A stretch of 64,000 nucleotides of DNA from Nonomuraea rubra (lineage in GTDB: Bacteria > Actinomycetota > Actinomycetes > Streptosporangiales > Streptosporangiaceae), in contig NZ_JACHMI010000001.1 of the NCBI RefSeq assembly GCF_014207985.1, positions 2,711,001 to 2,775,000 of the forward strand. Reading direction: 5' to 3'. The position numbers and the translations under genes are program-made. Positions 37,893 to 46,580 of the stretch are shown here, piece by piece (the stretch's first letter is position 1; each line of letters opens with the position of its first letter). A model generated the notes under the pieces. That model saw nothing but the letters and a program-made list of their open reading frames with translations, was not told where the DNA came from and did not search any database.

Positions 37893-38976
37893 GGATCTCC
37901 GCGAGGATGGCCTCGGTGGTGGCGAAGTTGAGCCGTACGCAGCTCTCACCGCCGGGGCCGAACGCCGCGCCGTCGTTCAGCCGTACCCTCGCCTCGCGCT
38001 CGAACACCTCCGCCATGCCCGGCCTGCCCACGTCCAGCCAGGCCAGGTACGTCGCCTCCGGGACCCGGTAGCCGAACGTGGCGGGCAGGCGGGAGGCGAT
38101 GGTGCGCCGGTTGCGGTCGAGCAGCGCCACGGTGTCCGCCAGCCAGGCGTCCCCGTGCCGCCAGGCCGCCACGGTCGCCTCGACGCCGAACACGCTGGGG
38201 GAGCCGTACACGAAGGGCGGCTGCGCCTCCAGGGCCTCGCGCGCGCCCTCGTGGCCGAAGTGGGCCACCGAGCAGCGGATGCCGCCCAGGTTGAACGCCT
38301 TCGTGGCCGAGGTCAGCGTGACCGTGCGATCCGGGAGGATCGTGGCGAAGGGGATGTGCCGGTGCGGCTCGTACACCAGGTCGGCGTGGATCTCGTCCGC
38401 GATGACCAGCAGGTCCTGCCGCTCGGCGTGCTCGGCCAGCTCGGTCAGCTCCCGTTCGGTGAACGCGCGGCCGGTCGGGTTGTGCGGGTTCACCAGCAGG
38501 AGCACCCGGCAGCCCGACAGGTCGGGCACCTCGAAGCGCCACGTGTCGCCGTCCGGCTCCATCCGGATGGGGCGCAGCGGGCGGTTCATGACGTTCAGCG
38601 TGTCCAGGAACGGGTGGTACGCCGGGACGTGCACCGCCACCCCGTCGCCGGGCTTCGTCCAGAGCTGGAGGAGCACCTGGAGCGCCTGGTTGAGGTCGTT
38701 GAACGGGCGGACCAGCCCGGGGTCGGCCTGCCAGCCGAACCTGCCCGCCATGCGCTCGGCGAACGCCTCGGCCAGCGGGCCCGCGTTCTGCTCCAGCAGC
38801 CACACCGGGTAGCCCAGGTCGCCGTCGGCCCGGCGGCGCAGGACCTCGGCGACCGCGGGCGCGGTGGGCAGGTCCATGTCGGCCACCCAGGCCGGGATCA
38901 CCCCCGGCTCGACCGCCGCCCACTTGAGCCCATCATGCGTGGATTTAAGGGTTAAAGGGGTATATGCGTCATTCAC
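37873..38976 (-). CDS. PLP-dependent MalY/PatB-type cystathionine beta-lyase or aminotransferase
   Basis: 367 aa, ATG at 38976. Fold-type I PLP enzyme: IPAWVADMDLPTAPAV at the N-terminus, LVNPHNPTGRAFTERELTEL, VIADEIHADLVYEP with the Asp binding the pyridine N, and the Schiff-base lysine in LTSATKAFNLGGIRCS. The WVADMD start and KAFN.GG are typical of the MalY/PatB C-S lyase branch rather than general aminotransferases. It releases thiol, pyruvate and ammonia from cysteine conjugates. Its 3' end overlaps the convergent tricorn gene by 20 bp. Confidence 0.88.
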   Translation of the reverse strand: MNDAYTPLTLKSTHDGLKWAAVEPGVIPAWVADMDLPTAPAVAEVLRRRADGDLGYPVWLLEQNAGPLAEAFAERMAGRFGWQADPGLVRPFNDLNQALQVLLQLWTKPGDGVAVHVPAYHPFLDTLNVMNRPLRPIRMEPDGDTWRFEVPDLSGCRVLLLVNPHNPTGRAFTERELTELAEHAERQDLLVIADEIHADLVYEPHRHIPFATILPDRTVTLTSATKAFNLGGIRCSVAHFGHEGAREALEAQPPFVYGSPSVFGVEATVAAWRHGDAWLADTVALLDRNRRTIASRLPATFGYRVPEATYLAWLDVGRPGMAEVFEREARVRLNDGAAFGPGGESCVRLNFATTEAILAEILSRLAG

Positions 38977-39041
38977 TCGGCCATTCTAGGATTCTTGATT
39001 GTGATGAGGCGGTGGCGCGGAGTATGGCAGGCTGGGCGGCC

Positions 39042-39884
39042 ATGACGCCCCACCCGAAGATCGACGCGATCGTCGAGACGTACCTCAGCCTGGCCGACGC
39101 GGAGGCTCCGGGGCTGGTGGAGGGGCTCTACCTGGAAGGCTCCGCGGCGCTCGGCGACTACCGGCCCGGCACCAGCGACGTCGACTTCGTCGCGGTGACG
39201 TCGCAGCCGCCGCCGCCCAGGGTGCTGGAACGCATCCACACCATGCTCGGCGCCCACCCCTTCGACGGCGTCTACCTCACCTGGGACGACCTCGGCCGCG
39301 ACCCCGCCGAGCTGGGCGAACGCCCGCAGGCGCACGCCGGGCGGCTCAACCGCCGGGGCTCGGTCAACCCCGTCACCTGGCACACGCTGGCCCGCCACGG
39401 GCTGACCTGCCGCGGCCCCGAGCCGGAGGACCTGAAGATCTGGAACGATCCCGACGCCCTGGCCGCCTGGACCGATCGCAACCTCGACCTCTACTGGCGC
39501 CGCCTGGTGACCCGCGCCTCGCGCCTGCTCACCCCGTGGGGGCTGATCTGCCTCGGCGGGTACGGCGCCGTGTGGCTCGTCACCGGCGTCGCCCGGCTGC
39601 ACTACACGCTCGCCACCGGCGAGCTCACCTCCAAGTCCGGGGCGGCACGGTACGCGCGCGAGGCCTTCCCCGAGCGCTGGCACCGCGTGGTGGACGAGGC
39701 GCTGCGGCTGCGCGAGGAGGAGAGCGCGCTGCCGTCGGCCGGGAGCCTGATCGCCGGGCTCGGCGACCACTTCGGCACGCCGCGGCGCTCGTTGTACGGC
39801 TCCCCGTTCGAGCGCAGGCGGGACGTGCTCGGCTTCGCGGACCAGGCGATCTCGGCGGGGCACGCGCTTTACGCCGGGCGCTGA
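39042..39884 (+). CDS. AadA-like nucleotidyltransferase
   Basis: 280 aa from the ATG at 39042; an ATG at 39024 is also in frame. The nucleotidyltransferase motif GLYLEGSAALGDYRPGTSDVDFVAVT supplies GS and the two Asp residues. The C-terminal half (ASRLLTPWGLICLGGYGAVWLVTGVARLHYTLATGELTSKSG) is a helical DUF4111/KNTase-C-like domain, as in aminoglycoside adenylyltransferases. Many chromosomal homologues have unknown substrates, so resistance is not assumed. Three 15-bp tandem repeats start at its stop codon. Confidence 0.83.
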   Translation: MTPHPKIDAIVETYLSLADAEAPGLVEGLYLEGSAALGDYRPGTSDVDFVAVTSQPPPPRVLERIHTMLGAHPFDGVYLTWDDLGRDPAELGERPQAHAGRLNRRGSVNPVTWHTLARHGLTCRGPEPEDLKIWNDPDALAAWTDRNLDLYWRRLVTRASRLLTPWGLICLGGYGAVWLVTGVARLHYTLATGELTSKSGAARYAREAFPERWHRVVDEALRLREEESALPSAGSLIAGLGDHFGTPRRSLYGSPFERRRDVLGFADQAISAGHALYAGR

Positions 39885-39923
39885 TATCGACGGCGCTGAT
39901 ACTGACGGCGCTGATATTGACGG
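39879..39923. repeat. Three tandem 15-bp repeats at the 3' end of the nucleotidyltransferase gene
   Basis: Units CGCTGATATCGACGG, CGCTGATACTGACGG and CGCTGATATTGACGG lie at 39879, 39894 and 39909. The first contains the stop codon (39882-39884). The array probably arose by slippage after the stop. Confidence 0.85.
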
Positions 39924-39978
39924 CGCTTGGCTGCTGGGGTACGAATGCGCTCACTGCCGCCCGTCACGGCGCGGTGAA

Positions 39979-39994
39979 ATGTTAACGCTAACAT
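39979..39994 (+). promoter_or_regulatory. LacI-type operator for the GH43 pair
   Basis: ATGTTAACGCTAACAT is a dyad with one mismatched pair and a central CG, the hallmark of LacI/GalR family sites. It lies just before the GGAGGG ribosome site of the first GH43 gene, where binding would block transcription. Arabinose-responsive LacI-type regulators in actinobacteria use very similar sites (family knowledge). The regulator gene is not in the window. Confidence 0.7.
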
Positions 39995-40010
39995 AGCGGA
40001 GGGCCGCTGG

Positions 40011-41339
40011 ATGCGTACACGTTTCGTCGGGTTATGCCTGGTGCTGCTGGCCACCGTCCTGATGCCGGTGACGGCCGCGCACGCCGCCGGGCCCGCGCCG
40101 CACTACCTGATGACGGCGTTCACCAACGCCAGCGAGTCCAACATGTACGTCTACGACTCCTTCAACGCCGGCACCTACCACCTCATCAGGGCCAACGCCT
40201 ACAGGCCGCCGTCCGGGCTGATCCGCGACCCCAGCGTGATGCGGCACACGGACGGCCACTACTACCTCGTCTACACCACCAACTGGACCGGCGACACCAT
40301 CGGCTTCGCCCGCAGCGCCGACACCGTGAGCTGGACGTTCCTGCGCAACGTGACCGTCGGCCTGAACGGCGCCACCGGAAGCACCTGGGCGCCCGAATGG
40401 TTCAAGGACTCCGACGGCAGCGTGCACGTGATCTACTCCGCGTCCACGACGGGCACCGCAGGGCAGTTCAGGCCGTACCGGATCACCGCCACCGACAGCA
40501 CGCTGTCCGCGTGGAGCGCCCCGGTCGCGCTGGGCATCCCGGCCAACTACATCGACAGCTTCGTGGTCAAGACCGGCTCGACGTACCACAACTTCCTCAA
40601 GAACGAGACGACCAAGTACATCGAGCACGCCACCGCCACCGCTCTCACCGGGCCTTGGACGTTCACCGGCACGGGGAACTGGGCCGGCTGGGGCTCCGGC
40701 CTGGAGGGCCCCGCGCTGACCCGGCTGCCGGACGGCCGCTGGCGGCTCTACTTCGACAACTACACCGGCGGGCGCTACTACTACACCGACAGCGCCGACC
40801 TGTCGTCGTTCGGGGCCAAGACCGAGCTGCCCGGCCTGTCCGGGACGGCCAGGCACTTCACCGTGCTGCGCGAGGACGCCGGCGACCCGACCGCCGTGCC
40901 CACCGGCAACCGCTCGCTGCGCTCGGCCAACTTCCCCGACCGGTACGTACGCCACCGAGGCGGCCTGGCCTACCTCGACCCGCTGTCGTCCGCCAGCCCG
41001 CTCGCCGACCGGCAGTCCGGCACGTTCACCGTCACGGCCGGGCTGGCGCACTCCGGCTGCTACTCGTTCCAGTCCGCCACCCAGCCCGGCTACTACCTGC
41101 GGCACTACAACCTGCGGCTGGCGCTGCAGCGTGACGACGGCTCGGCCCTGTTCAAGGGCGACGCCACGTTCTGCGGGCGGGCCGGTCTGGCGGGCGGCGG
41201 AACTCTGTCGTTCGAGTCGTACAACCTGCCCGGGCGGTACCTGCGGCACTACAACTACGAGCTGCGGCTGGACCTGCGGGCGTCCGGCTCGGTGTTCGCC
41301 GCCGACGCCTCCTACACGGTCACGTCCCCCCTCTCGTAA
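40011..41339 (+). CDS. Secreted GH43-type glycosidase with AbfB (CBM42) domain
   Basis: 442 aa, ATG with GGAGGG. The signal peptide is LCLVLLATVLMPVTAAHAA (~6-26). The five-bladed propeller domain (~27-300) has IRDPSVMRHTDGHYYLVYTT (catalytic Asp region), STWAPEWFKDSDG and GLEGPALTRLPDGRWRLYF (Glu). The C-terminal ~135 residues are an AbfB beta-trefoil (SLRSANFPDRYVRHR, QPGYYLRHYN, SYNLPGRYLRHYNYELRLD). It acts outside the cell on arabinose-containing polysaccharide. It forms an operon with the next GH43 gene 9 bp downstream, under a LacI-type operator. Confidence 0.87.
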   Translation: MRTRFVGLCLVLLATVLMPVTAAHAAGPAPHYLMTAFTNASESNMYVYDSFNAGTYHLIRANAYRPPSGLIRDPSVMRHTDGHYYLVYTTNWTGDTIGFARSADTVSWTFLRNVTVGLNGATGSTWAPEWFKDSDGSVHVIYSASTTGTAGQFRPYRITATDSTLSAWSAPVALGIPANYIDSFVVKTGSTYHNFLKNETTKYIEHATATALTGPWTFTGTGNWAGWGSGLEGPALTRLPDGRWRLYFDNYTGGRYYYTDSADLSSFGAKTELPGLSGTARHFTVLREDAGDPTAVPTGNRSLRSANFPDRYVRHRGGLAYLDPLSSASPLADRQSGTFTVTAGLAHSGCYSFQSATQPGYYLRHYNLRLALQRDDGSALFKGDATFCGRAGLAGGGTLSFESYNLPGRYLRHYNYELRLDLRASGSVFAADASYTVTSPLS

Positions 41340-41348
41340 AGGACAGCC

Positions 41349-42800
41349 ATGCGCCCCTTCCACCGCGGGAGAGCGGTCCTCCTCGTTCTGGCTACGCTGC
41401 TCACCGTGACCGCCAATCTCCTGTCGCCCGGTGCCGCCCACGCCTCGCCGGCGGTGCAGTACACCAACCCGCTGGCCGCCCAGCGCGCCGACCCGCACAT
41501 CTTCCGCCACACCGACGGCTACTACTACTTCACCGCCACCGTCCCCGAGTACGACCGGATCGTGCTGCGCCGCGCCACCACCATCCAGGGCCTGGCCAGC
41601 GCGCCGGAGAGCGTCATCTGGCGCAGGCACACCAGCGGCGAGATGGGCGCGCACATCTGGGCACCGGAGATCCACTTCATCAACGGCAAGTGGTACGTGT
41701 ACTTCGCCGCCGGCCGCGCCGACGACGTCTGGCGCATCCGCATGTACGTCCTGGAGAACGCCGCCGCCAACCCCCTGACCGGCACCTGGACCGAACGCGG
41801 CCGCATCGCCACCCCCTGGGACACCTTCTCCCTCGACGCCACCACCTTCGTCGCCGGAGGCGTGCGCTACCTGCTCTGGGCCCAGCAGGAGCCCGGGATC
41901 GCGACGAACTCCAACCTGTACATCGCCCGGATGGGCGCGAACCCGTGGACGATCACCGGCCCCACCACCCGCCTGACCGTGCCGGCCCTGGCCTGGGAGA
42001 CACGCGGGTACAAGGTCGCCGAAGGGCCGTCGGTGCTGCAACGCAACGGGCGGCTCTTCCTGACGTACTCGGCCAGTGCCACGGACGCCAACTACTGCCT
42101 CGGCCTTCTCACCGCCTCCGCCACCGCCGACCCCCTCCAGGCCTCGTCCTGGACCAAGAGCCAGAACCCCGTCTTCGCCAGCAACACCGCGACCAGCCAG
42201 TACGGGCCAGGACACAACTCCTTCACGATCTCGGAGGACGGGCAGAGCGACCTCCTCGTTTACCACGATCGCTCCTACCGGGACATCTCCGGCGACCCGC
42301 TGAACGACCCGAACCGGCGCACGCGCGTCCAGAAGGTGTACTGGCGCGCGGACGGCACTCCCGACTTCGGCATCCCGGTCGCCGACGGGGTCACGCCGGT
42401 GCGCCTGATGTCGTACGACACCCCGGGGGCGGCGGTGCGGCACTGGAACTACCGGGCCCGGGTCGAATCCAACGTGACGCCGTTGGCGGACTCGCAGTTC
42501 CGGCTCGTGGGCGGGCTGTCGGGGAGTGGGGCGGTGTCGCTGGAGTCGGTGAACTTCCCCGGGTACTACCTGCGGCATCGTAACCACGAGGCCTGGGTGG
42601 AGCGGCGGGACGGGTCCGCGTTGTTCGCCGCGGACGCCAGCTTCGTGCGGCGGGGTGGGCTTGCCGGGGCCGGGACCGTGTCGTTGGAGTCGGTGAACTT
42701 TCCTGGGTACTACCTGCGGCATCGGGCGGGGGAGGTGTGGGTGGAGCGGGATGACGGGTCGAGCGCGTTCCGGGGGAGCGCGAGCTTCGTCCTGGAGTGA
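41349..42800 (+). CDS. Secreted GH43 exo-arabinofuranosidase-type enzyme with AbfB (CBM42) domain
   Basis: 483 aa, ATG. The signal peptide is VLLVLATLLTVTANLLSPGAAHA (~10-32). GH43 residues are in NPLAAQRADPHIFRHTDGYYYF (Asp base), DTFSLDATTF and YKVAEGPSVLQRNGRLFLTYS (Glu acid). The domain order GH43 then AbfB trefoil (SLESVNFPGYYLRHRNHEAWVE, twice) matches the streptomycete exo-1,5-alpha-L-arabinofuranosidase Araf43A type. It releases arabinose from arabinan or arabinoxylan chains. Paired with the upstream GH43, it suggests co-induced arabinan breakdown. Confidence 0.9.
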   Translation: MRPFHRGRAVLLVLATLLTVTANLLSPGAAHASPAVQYTNPLAAQRADPHIFRHTDGYYYFTATVPEYDRIVLRRATTIQGLASAPESVIWRRHTSGEMGAHIWAPEIHFINGKWYVYFAAGRADDVWRIRMYVLENAAANPLTGTWTERGRIATPWDTFSLDATTFVAGGVRYLLWAQQEPGIATNSNLYIARMGANPWTITGPTTRLTVPALAWETRGYKVAEGPSVLQRNGRLFLTYSASATDANYCLGLLTASATADPLQASSWTKSQNPVFASNTATSQYGPGHNSFTISEDGQSDLLVYHDRSYRDISGDPLNDPNRRTRVQKVYWRADGTPDFGIPVADGVTPVRLMSYDTPGAAVRHWNYRARVESNVTPLADSQFRLVGGLSGSGAVSLESVNFPGYYLRHRNHEAWVERRDGSALFAADASFVRRGGLAGAGTVSLESVNFPGYYLRHRAGEVWVERDDGSSAFRGSASFVLE

Positions 42801-42817
42801 CCTGCCGGGCGGGGAGA

Positions 42818-42881
42818 TCGGCCTGACGCGGCCGGGCGGGGCGGTGCGGCCAGGGTGGTCGGCCTGACGCGGCCGGGCGGG
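42818..42881. repeat. 23-bp direct repeat after the GH43 operon
   Basis: A 23-bp unit (starting TCGGCCTGACGCGGCC) is repeated exactly at 42818-42840 and 42859-42881, in the GC-rich gap before the isochorismatase-like gene. No function is evident. Confidence 0.75.
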
Positions 42882-42976
42882 CGGCACGGCCGGAGTGGTC
42901 GGGCATGAGCGTGGAGTCGGCACGAGCGACGCGGTCAGGCGGGCGCGAGCGGTGCGGTCGGAGGCGAGTGGCTCGG

Positions 42977-43579
42977 TCAGGCGGGCAGGTCGGTTACCCG
43001 GATGGCGATGAGGCCGAACACGTCGCCGATCGTGGTCAGTGCGGCGGCGTGCAGGACGTCCGCGGGGATCGGCGTGCCGTCCGGGCCCGCCAGCGGGCGG
43101 GTCGCGCACGCCTCCGCCACGACCGTCGGGCGGTAGCCGAGGTTGAACGCGCCCTGCGCGGTGAACTGCACGCACATGTGCGTCATGAACCCCGCCAGCA
43201 CCAGATCCGGCCCGGCCTCCAGGCGGCGCAGCGTCTCCAGCAGGTCCGTCTCGTGGAAGGAGTTCGGGAAGCCCTTGACGACCACCGGCTCGCCGTCCCG
43301 AGGGGCGACGCGCGGGTCGACCCGGCCGATCTCGGCACGGATGTCGTACGGAGTGCCTTCACCGCCGTCGTGCACGACGTGCACCACCGGCGTTCCCGCG
43401 GCGCGAGCGCGCTCCAGGAGGCGGGCGGCGGCGTTCAGGGCGCGGTCGGCGTCGGGGAGGGCCATGACGCCGGTGCGGTAGGTGTTCTGGAAGTCGATCA
43501 GGATCAGCGTGCTGGTGGACAGCGACGGCAGAGCGGCGTTCAGGCCGTTCACTTCACGCAGGGTGGTCGAAACGGTCAT
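42977..43579 (-). CDS. Isochorismatase-family cysteine hydrolase
   Basis: 200 aa, ATG at 43579 with AGGAGA upstream. The catalytic triad is readable: Asp of LILIDFQNTYRTG, Lys of VVVKGFPNSF and Cys of GFMTHMCVQFTAQGAFN. The family hydrolyses amides and related bonds (nicotinamidase, N-carbamoylsarcosine amidase, isochorismatase); the substrate is not predictable here. It lies downstream of a GlxA-type AraC regulator on the same strand. Such regulators often sit next to isochorismatase-like hydrolases and control them (inference). Confidence 0.87.
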   Translation of the reverse strand: MTVSTTLREVNGLNAALPSLSTSTLILIDFQNTYRTGVMALPDADRALNAAARLLERARAAGTPVVHVVHDGGEGTPYDIRAEIGRVDPRVAPRDGEPVVVKGFPNSFHETDLLETLRRLEAGPDLVLAGFMTHMCVQFTAQGAFNLGYRPTVVAEACATRPLAGPDGTPIPADVLHAAALTTIGDVFGLIAIRVTDLPA

Positions 43580-43732
43580 CTCGTTCTCCTATGGAGTAGT
43601 ACGGAAACTGGACATGGCTGATCACCGGCCGCAGAGCCACCAACGGCCGTGGTGACACGCGGTTCGCCCCACTTGACCCGGCCGCGGGAGCGTTGCGGCC
43701 GGCACCTCCACTTGGCACTCGGCCCGATCGGA

Positions 43733-43902
43733 CCCGGTGTAGCGAGGACGTCCCCGGTTAGGTCTCGCGTAGCGGCGTCCCCGGTTTGGTCCGGGGTAGC
43801 GGGGACGCCCCCGGTTTTCCCGGTTTGGTTCGGGGCAGCGGGGGATGCCCCCGGTTTGGTCCGGCGTAGCGGGGGCGCCCCCACCTGGTCTGGCGTGGCA
43901 GA
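43733..43902. repeat. GC-rich degenerate minisatellite between the hydrolase and the GlxA-type regulator
   Basis: About six imperfect copies of a ~28-bp unit (CCCCGGTTTGGTCCGG, then GTAGCGGGGACG) fill most of the 358-bp gap 43580-43937. Units vary in length and sequence. No ORF with a ribosome site crosses it. It is not a CRISPR array because repeats are adjacent and there are no unique spacers. Confidence 0.7.
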
Positions 43903-43937
43903 TGGCGGGAGCCCTTGCCGAGGTTGTGGGTGGTCGA

Positions 43938-44915
43938 TCAGGCGGCGGCGGTGCGGAAGCGTCGCCGGTAGGCGGCAGGGGTGGTGCCGAGGCGCCGCCG
44001 GAACGCCCGGTGCAACGTCTCCGCCGATCCCAGCCCGCACGCCGCCGCGACCCGGTCGAGCGGCTCATCACCGCCCTCCAGCAGCCGCCGCGCCGCCTCC
44101 ACCCGGGCCGACTCGACGTACGCGGCCGGAGTGCACCCGGTCTCCTTGCGGAAGACCCGGGCGAAGTGCCGCTCGCTCAGGCAGACCCGTCCGGCGAGCG
44201 CCGCCGCCGACAGGTCGGCGGTGAGGTTCGCGGTGATCCACACCCGCAGTTCGTCGAGGTCGCGGCGCTCGGTCGGCGCCTGCCAGAGCGGGACGCTGAA
44301 CTGGCTCTGCCCGCCCTGCCGCTTGAGGTACATCACGAGCTGCCGGGCGACCGCCAGCGCGAGCCGTTCGCCGTGGTCCTCGGCGACCAGGGCGAGCGCC
44401 AGATCCATGCAGGAGCTGATGCCCGCGCCCGTCCACACGTTCCCCGACCGGATGTAGATCGGGTCAGGGTCGACGGTGACGTCGGGGTGGTCGGTGGCCA
44501 GCCGGTCGGCCGTGGCCCAGTGCGTGGTGGCCGTCCGCCCCGCCAGCAGACCGGCCGCGGCCAGCAGGTGCGCCCCGACGCACACGGACGCGACCCGGCG
44601 GGCATGCCGCGCGGTGCCGGCGATCCAGCCGACCAGCTCCGGATCGATCACCGGTACGCCGTGGCGGTCGACCGCACCGGGCACCACCAGCGTGTCGACC
44701 CGATCGCCGACCTGGTCGAACGTCAGGTCGGTGCCGAGCCGCACCCCGGCACTGGTACGTACCTGGCCGCCGTCCGGCCCGGCCAGCAGCACCTGGTAGG
44801 GCGTGCGGCCGTCCATCTCCCGGTTCGCGACCGAGAACACCTCCGCGGGGCCGGTGACATCGAGAAGATCGACGCCCGGGAAGACGGCGACAACGACACG
44901 GTGCGAAGCAGGCAT
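43938..44915 (-). CDS. GlxA-type AraC family regulator with DJ-1/PfpI domain
   Basis: 325 aa from the ATG at 44915 (MPASHRVVVAVFPGVDLLDVTG). Residues ~1-190 are a DJ-1/PfpI-like domain (VVPGAVDRHGVP, SVCVGAHLLAAAGLLAGRTATTHWATAD, with the nucleophile-elbow Cys in SVCVGA). Residues ~225-325 hold the double AraC helix-turn-helix (LSAAALAGRVCLSERHFARVFRKETG, then DRVAAACGLGSAETLHRAFRRRLG). These regulators respond to amide-type metabolites and control nearby catabolic genes. The likely target is the isochorismatase-like hydrolase downstream. Confidence 0.92.
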   Translation of the reverse strand: MPASHRVVVAVFPGVDLLDVTGPAEVFSVANREMDGRTPYQVLLAGPDGGQVRTSAGVRLGTDLTFDQVGDRVDTLVVPGAVDRHGVPVIDPELVGWIAGTARHARRVASVCVGAHLLAAAGLLAGRTATTHWATADRLATDHPDVTVDPDPIYIRSGNVWTGAGISSCMDLALALVAEDHGERLALAVARQLVMYLKRQGGQSQFSVPLWQAPTERRDLDELRVWITANLTADLSAAALAGRVCLSERHFARVFRKETGCTPAAYVESARVEAARRLLEGGDEPLDRVAAACGLGSAETLHRAFRRRLGTTPAAYRRRFRTAAA

Positions 44916-45635
44916 GCCCCTATTGTCGCCAGAATGCCCCGATGGCCGCCATGACGCGGTTCTGTCACATCCGGACACCACCCACGCGACCTGGAATCAT
45001 GCCCCACAAGCATGACAAACGCCGCTCCAGCGCATCGCGTCGTGGAGCGACGGAGAACGATCCACGCGAGCCAGCGTTCGGGAACGTTCCAAAATGCCGT
45101 CTGGCGCGCAACGCGATACCCAGCGGACTCAGCACTCAACACCCCAGGGCCATGGCGGTGACGGCATCCCCATGGGGGTGATTCGGCGCGCGCCGCTTCA
45201 CGGCGCGGGCAGTCGGACGCGCGCCCGGACCCCAACCTGTCTCGGCTGAGGTCAGCCACCCGCCTAGGCCGGGCCGGAGTCGGAGATCGCGCCTCGGCCA
45301 GGGACACCTCGGCCAGAGACCGCGACCCGCCTCGGTTGGAGACGACGACCCGCCTCGGACGGAGACGGCAGCCCCCTTGCCTGGACACGGCAGCCCTCTC
45401 GGACGAAGACGGGACGACGGCCCACCTTGGACGAAGACCGGATGGCGGCCCATCTAGGACGGAGATGGCGGTCCATCTTGCCCAGAGGCGGAAGCGCCTC
45501 TCCATTTGAGACGGCGGTCCCCTCAGGCGGAGATGGCGGCCCACCCTCGATTGGAGGCGGAGACGTGCCACCGTTCAGGCCGAACCGGGCCAGGCCAAGC
45601 CGACCAGGCCAGGTGCTGACCTGCCTCCTCGGCGG
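44916..45635. other. 720-bp gene-free region with a degenerate repeat array
   Basis: No ORF with good start and codon bias was found between the AraC regulator and lexA. From about 45300 to 45570 there are roughly ten imperfect copies of a ~23-28-bp unit resembling CGGCCCATCTAGGACGGAG followed by ATGG or ACGG. The left half is unique sequence, including the promoter region of the AraC gene. The repeats are adjacent, so this is not CRISPR. Confidence 0.6.
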
Positions 45636-46343
45636 TTAGAGGCGGCGCAGGACCGCTACGACCTTGCCCAGGACGCTGGCCTCGTCGCCGGGGATGGGCT
45701 CGTAGTTCGGGTTGTGGGGGACGAGCCACACGTGCCCGTCCTTGCGCTTGAAGGTCTTGACCGTGGCTTCGCCCTCGATCATCGCGGCCACGATGTCGCC
45801 GCTCTCCGCCACGGGCTGCTGGCGTACGACCACCCAGTCGCCGTCGGCGATGGCGGCCTCGATCATCGAGTCACCGGCGACCTGCAAGAGGAACAGCGTG
45901 CCCTCGCCGACGAGCTGCTTGGGCAGGGCGAAGACGTCTTCGACGCTCTCCTCGGCGAGGATCGGCCCACCGGCGGCGATGCGGCCCACGAGAGGAACGT
46001 AGGCGGCCGTCGGGCGGTTGACCGTGGGCTCCTCGTCGGTGGCGTCGGGGTCGACCCAGAGCACGGGCTCGCCCGGGAGGCGGACCTCCAGTGCGCGCGG
46101 CCGGTGCGGGTCGCGGCGCAGGTAACCCTTGCGCTGCAGCGCGGTGAGCTGGTGCGACACGCTGGACGTGCTGGTCAGCTGCACCGCCTCGCCGATCTCG
46201 CGCATGGACGGTGGATATCCGCGCTGCTGCACCGAGTCGCGGATCACTTCGAGGATCTTGCGCTGCCTGGGCGTCAGGCCCAGGGAGTCTCGCCGGCGCA
46301 CCGCGAGGTCGCTGACCCCGTTTGCGTCATCCCGCTCGGTCAT
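45636..46343 (-). CDS. lexA: LexA SOS repressor
   Basis: 235 aa, ATG at 46343. The winged helix N-terminal domain ([44 protein letters not shown]) binds SOS boxes. The peptidase part has the Ala-Gly cleavage site in [11 protein letters not shown], the catalytic Ser of [19 protein letters not shown] and the Lys of [10 protein letters not shown]. RecA filaments trigger self-cleavage. Two SOS boxes lie in the 237-bp gap to the divergent LysM protein gene, so both genes should be induced by DNA damage. Confidence 0.97.
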   Translation of the reverse strand: MTERDDANGVSDLAVRRRDSLGLTPRQRKILEVIRDSVQQRGYPPSMREIGEAVQLTSTSSVSHQLTALQRKGYLRRDPHRPRALEVRLPGEPVLWVDPDATDEEPTVNRPTAAYVPLVGRIAAGGPILAEESVEDVFALPKQLVGEGTLFLLQVAGDSMIEAAIADGDWVVVRQQPVAESGDIVAAMIEGEATVKTFKRKDGHVWLVPHNPNYEPIPGDEASVLGKVVAVLRRL

Positions 46344-46442
46344 GCTCTTCCTCCTCGCCTGGAGGCCCGCCTCACCGGCGAACCTCCCGGTCCGTGGTCC
46401 TGATGTCGCACACAGCGACCGTATCGCTGTTGAAGATCATCT

Positions 46443-46458
46443 TCAAACAATTGTTCGA
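46443..46458. promoter_or_regulatory. SOS box 1 (lexA side)
   Basis: TCAAACAATTGTTCGA matches the actinobacterial LexA site TCGAAC-N4-GTTCGA with one mismatch. It lies 100 bp upstream of the lexA start. Confidence 0.8.
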
Positions 46459-46495
46459 GTCTTCCTCGAAATTGTCGCCAGCGTGGTGTACAACA

Positions 46496-46511
46496 TCGTA
46501 CGGGAGTTCGA
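46496..46511. promoter_or_regulatory. SOS box 2 (LysM protein side)
   Basis: TCGTACGGGAGTTCGA matches TCGAAC-N4-GTTCGA with one mismatch, 70 bp upstream of the LysM protein start. A partial third match (TCGAACACGATGTCGA on the minus strand) lies about 10 bp further on. Confidence 0.75.
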
Positions 46512-46580
46512 TCGACATCGTGTTCGATTTGCTGATCTTTATTTGGCCTTTTCCTCAGGCCACACGGCAGGAGGTCATCC

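Noticed and set aside
41312..41512. Small minus-strand frames within the GH43 genes
   Set aside because: No ribosome sites and full overlap with well-supported genes.
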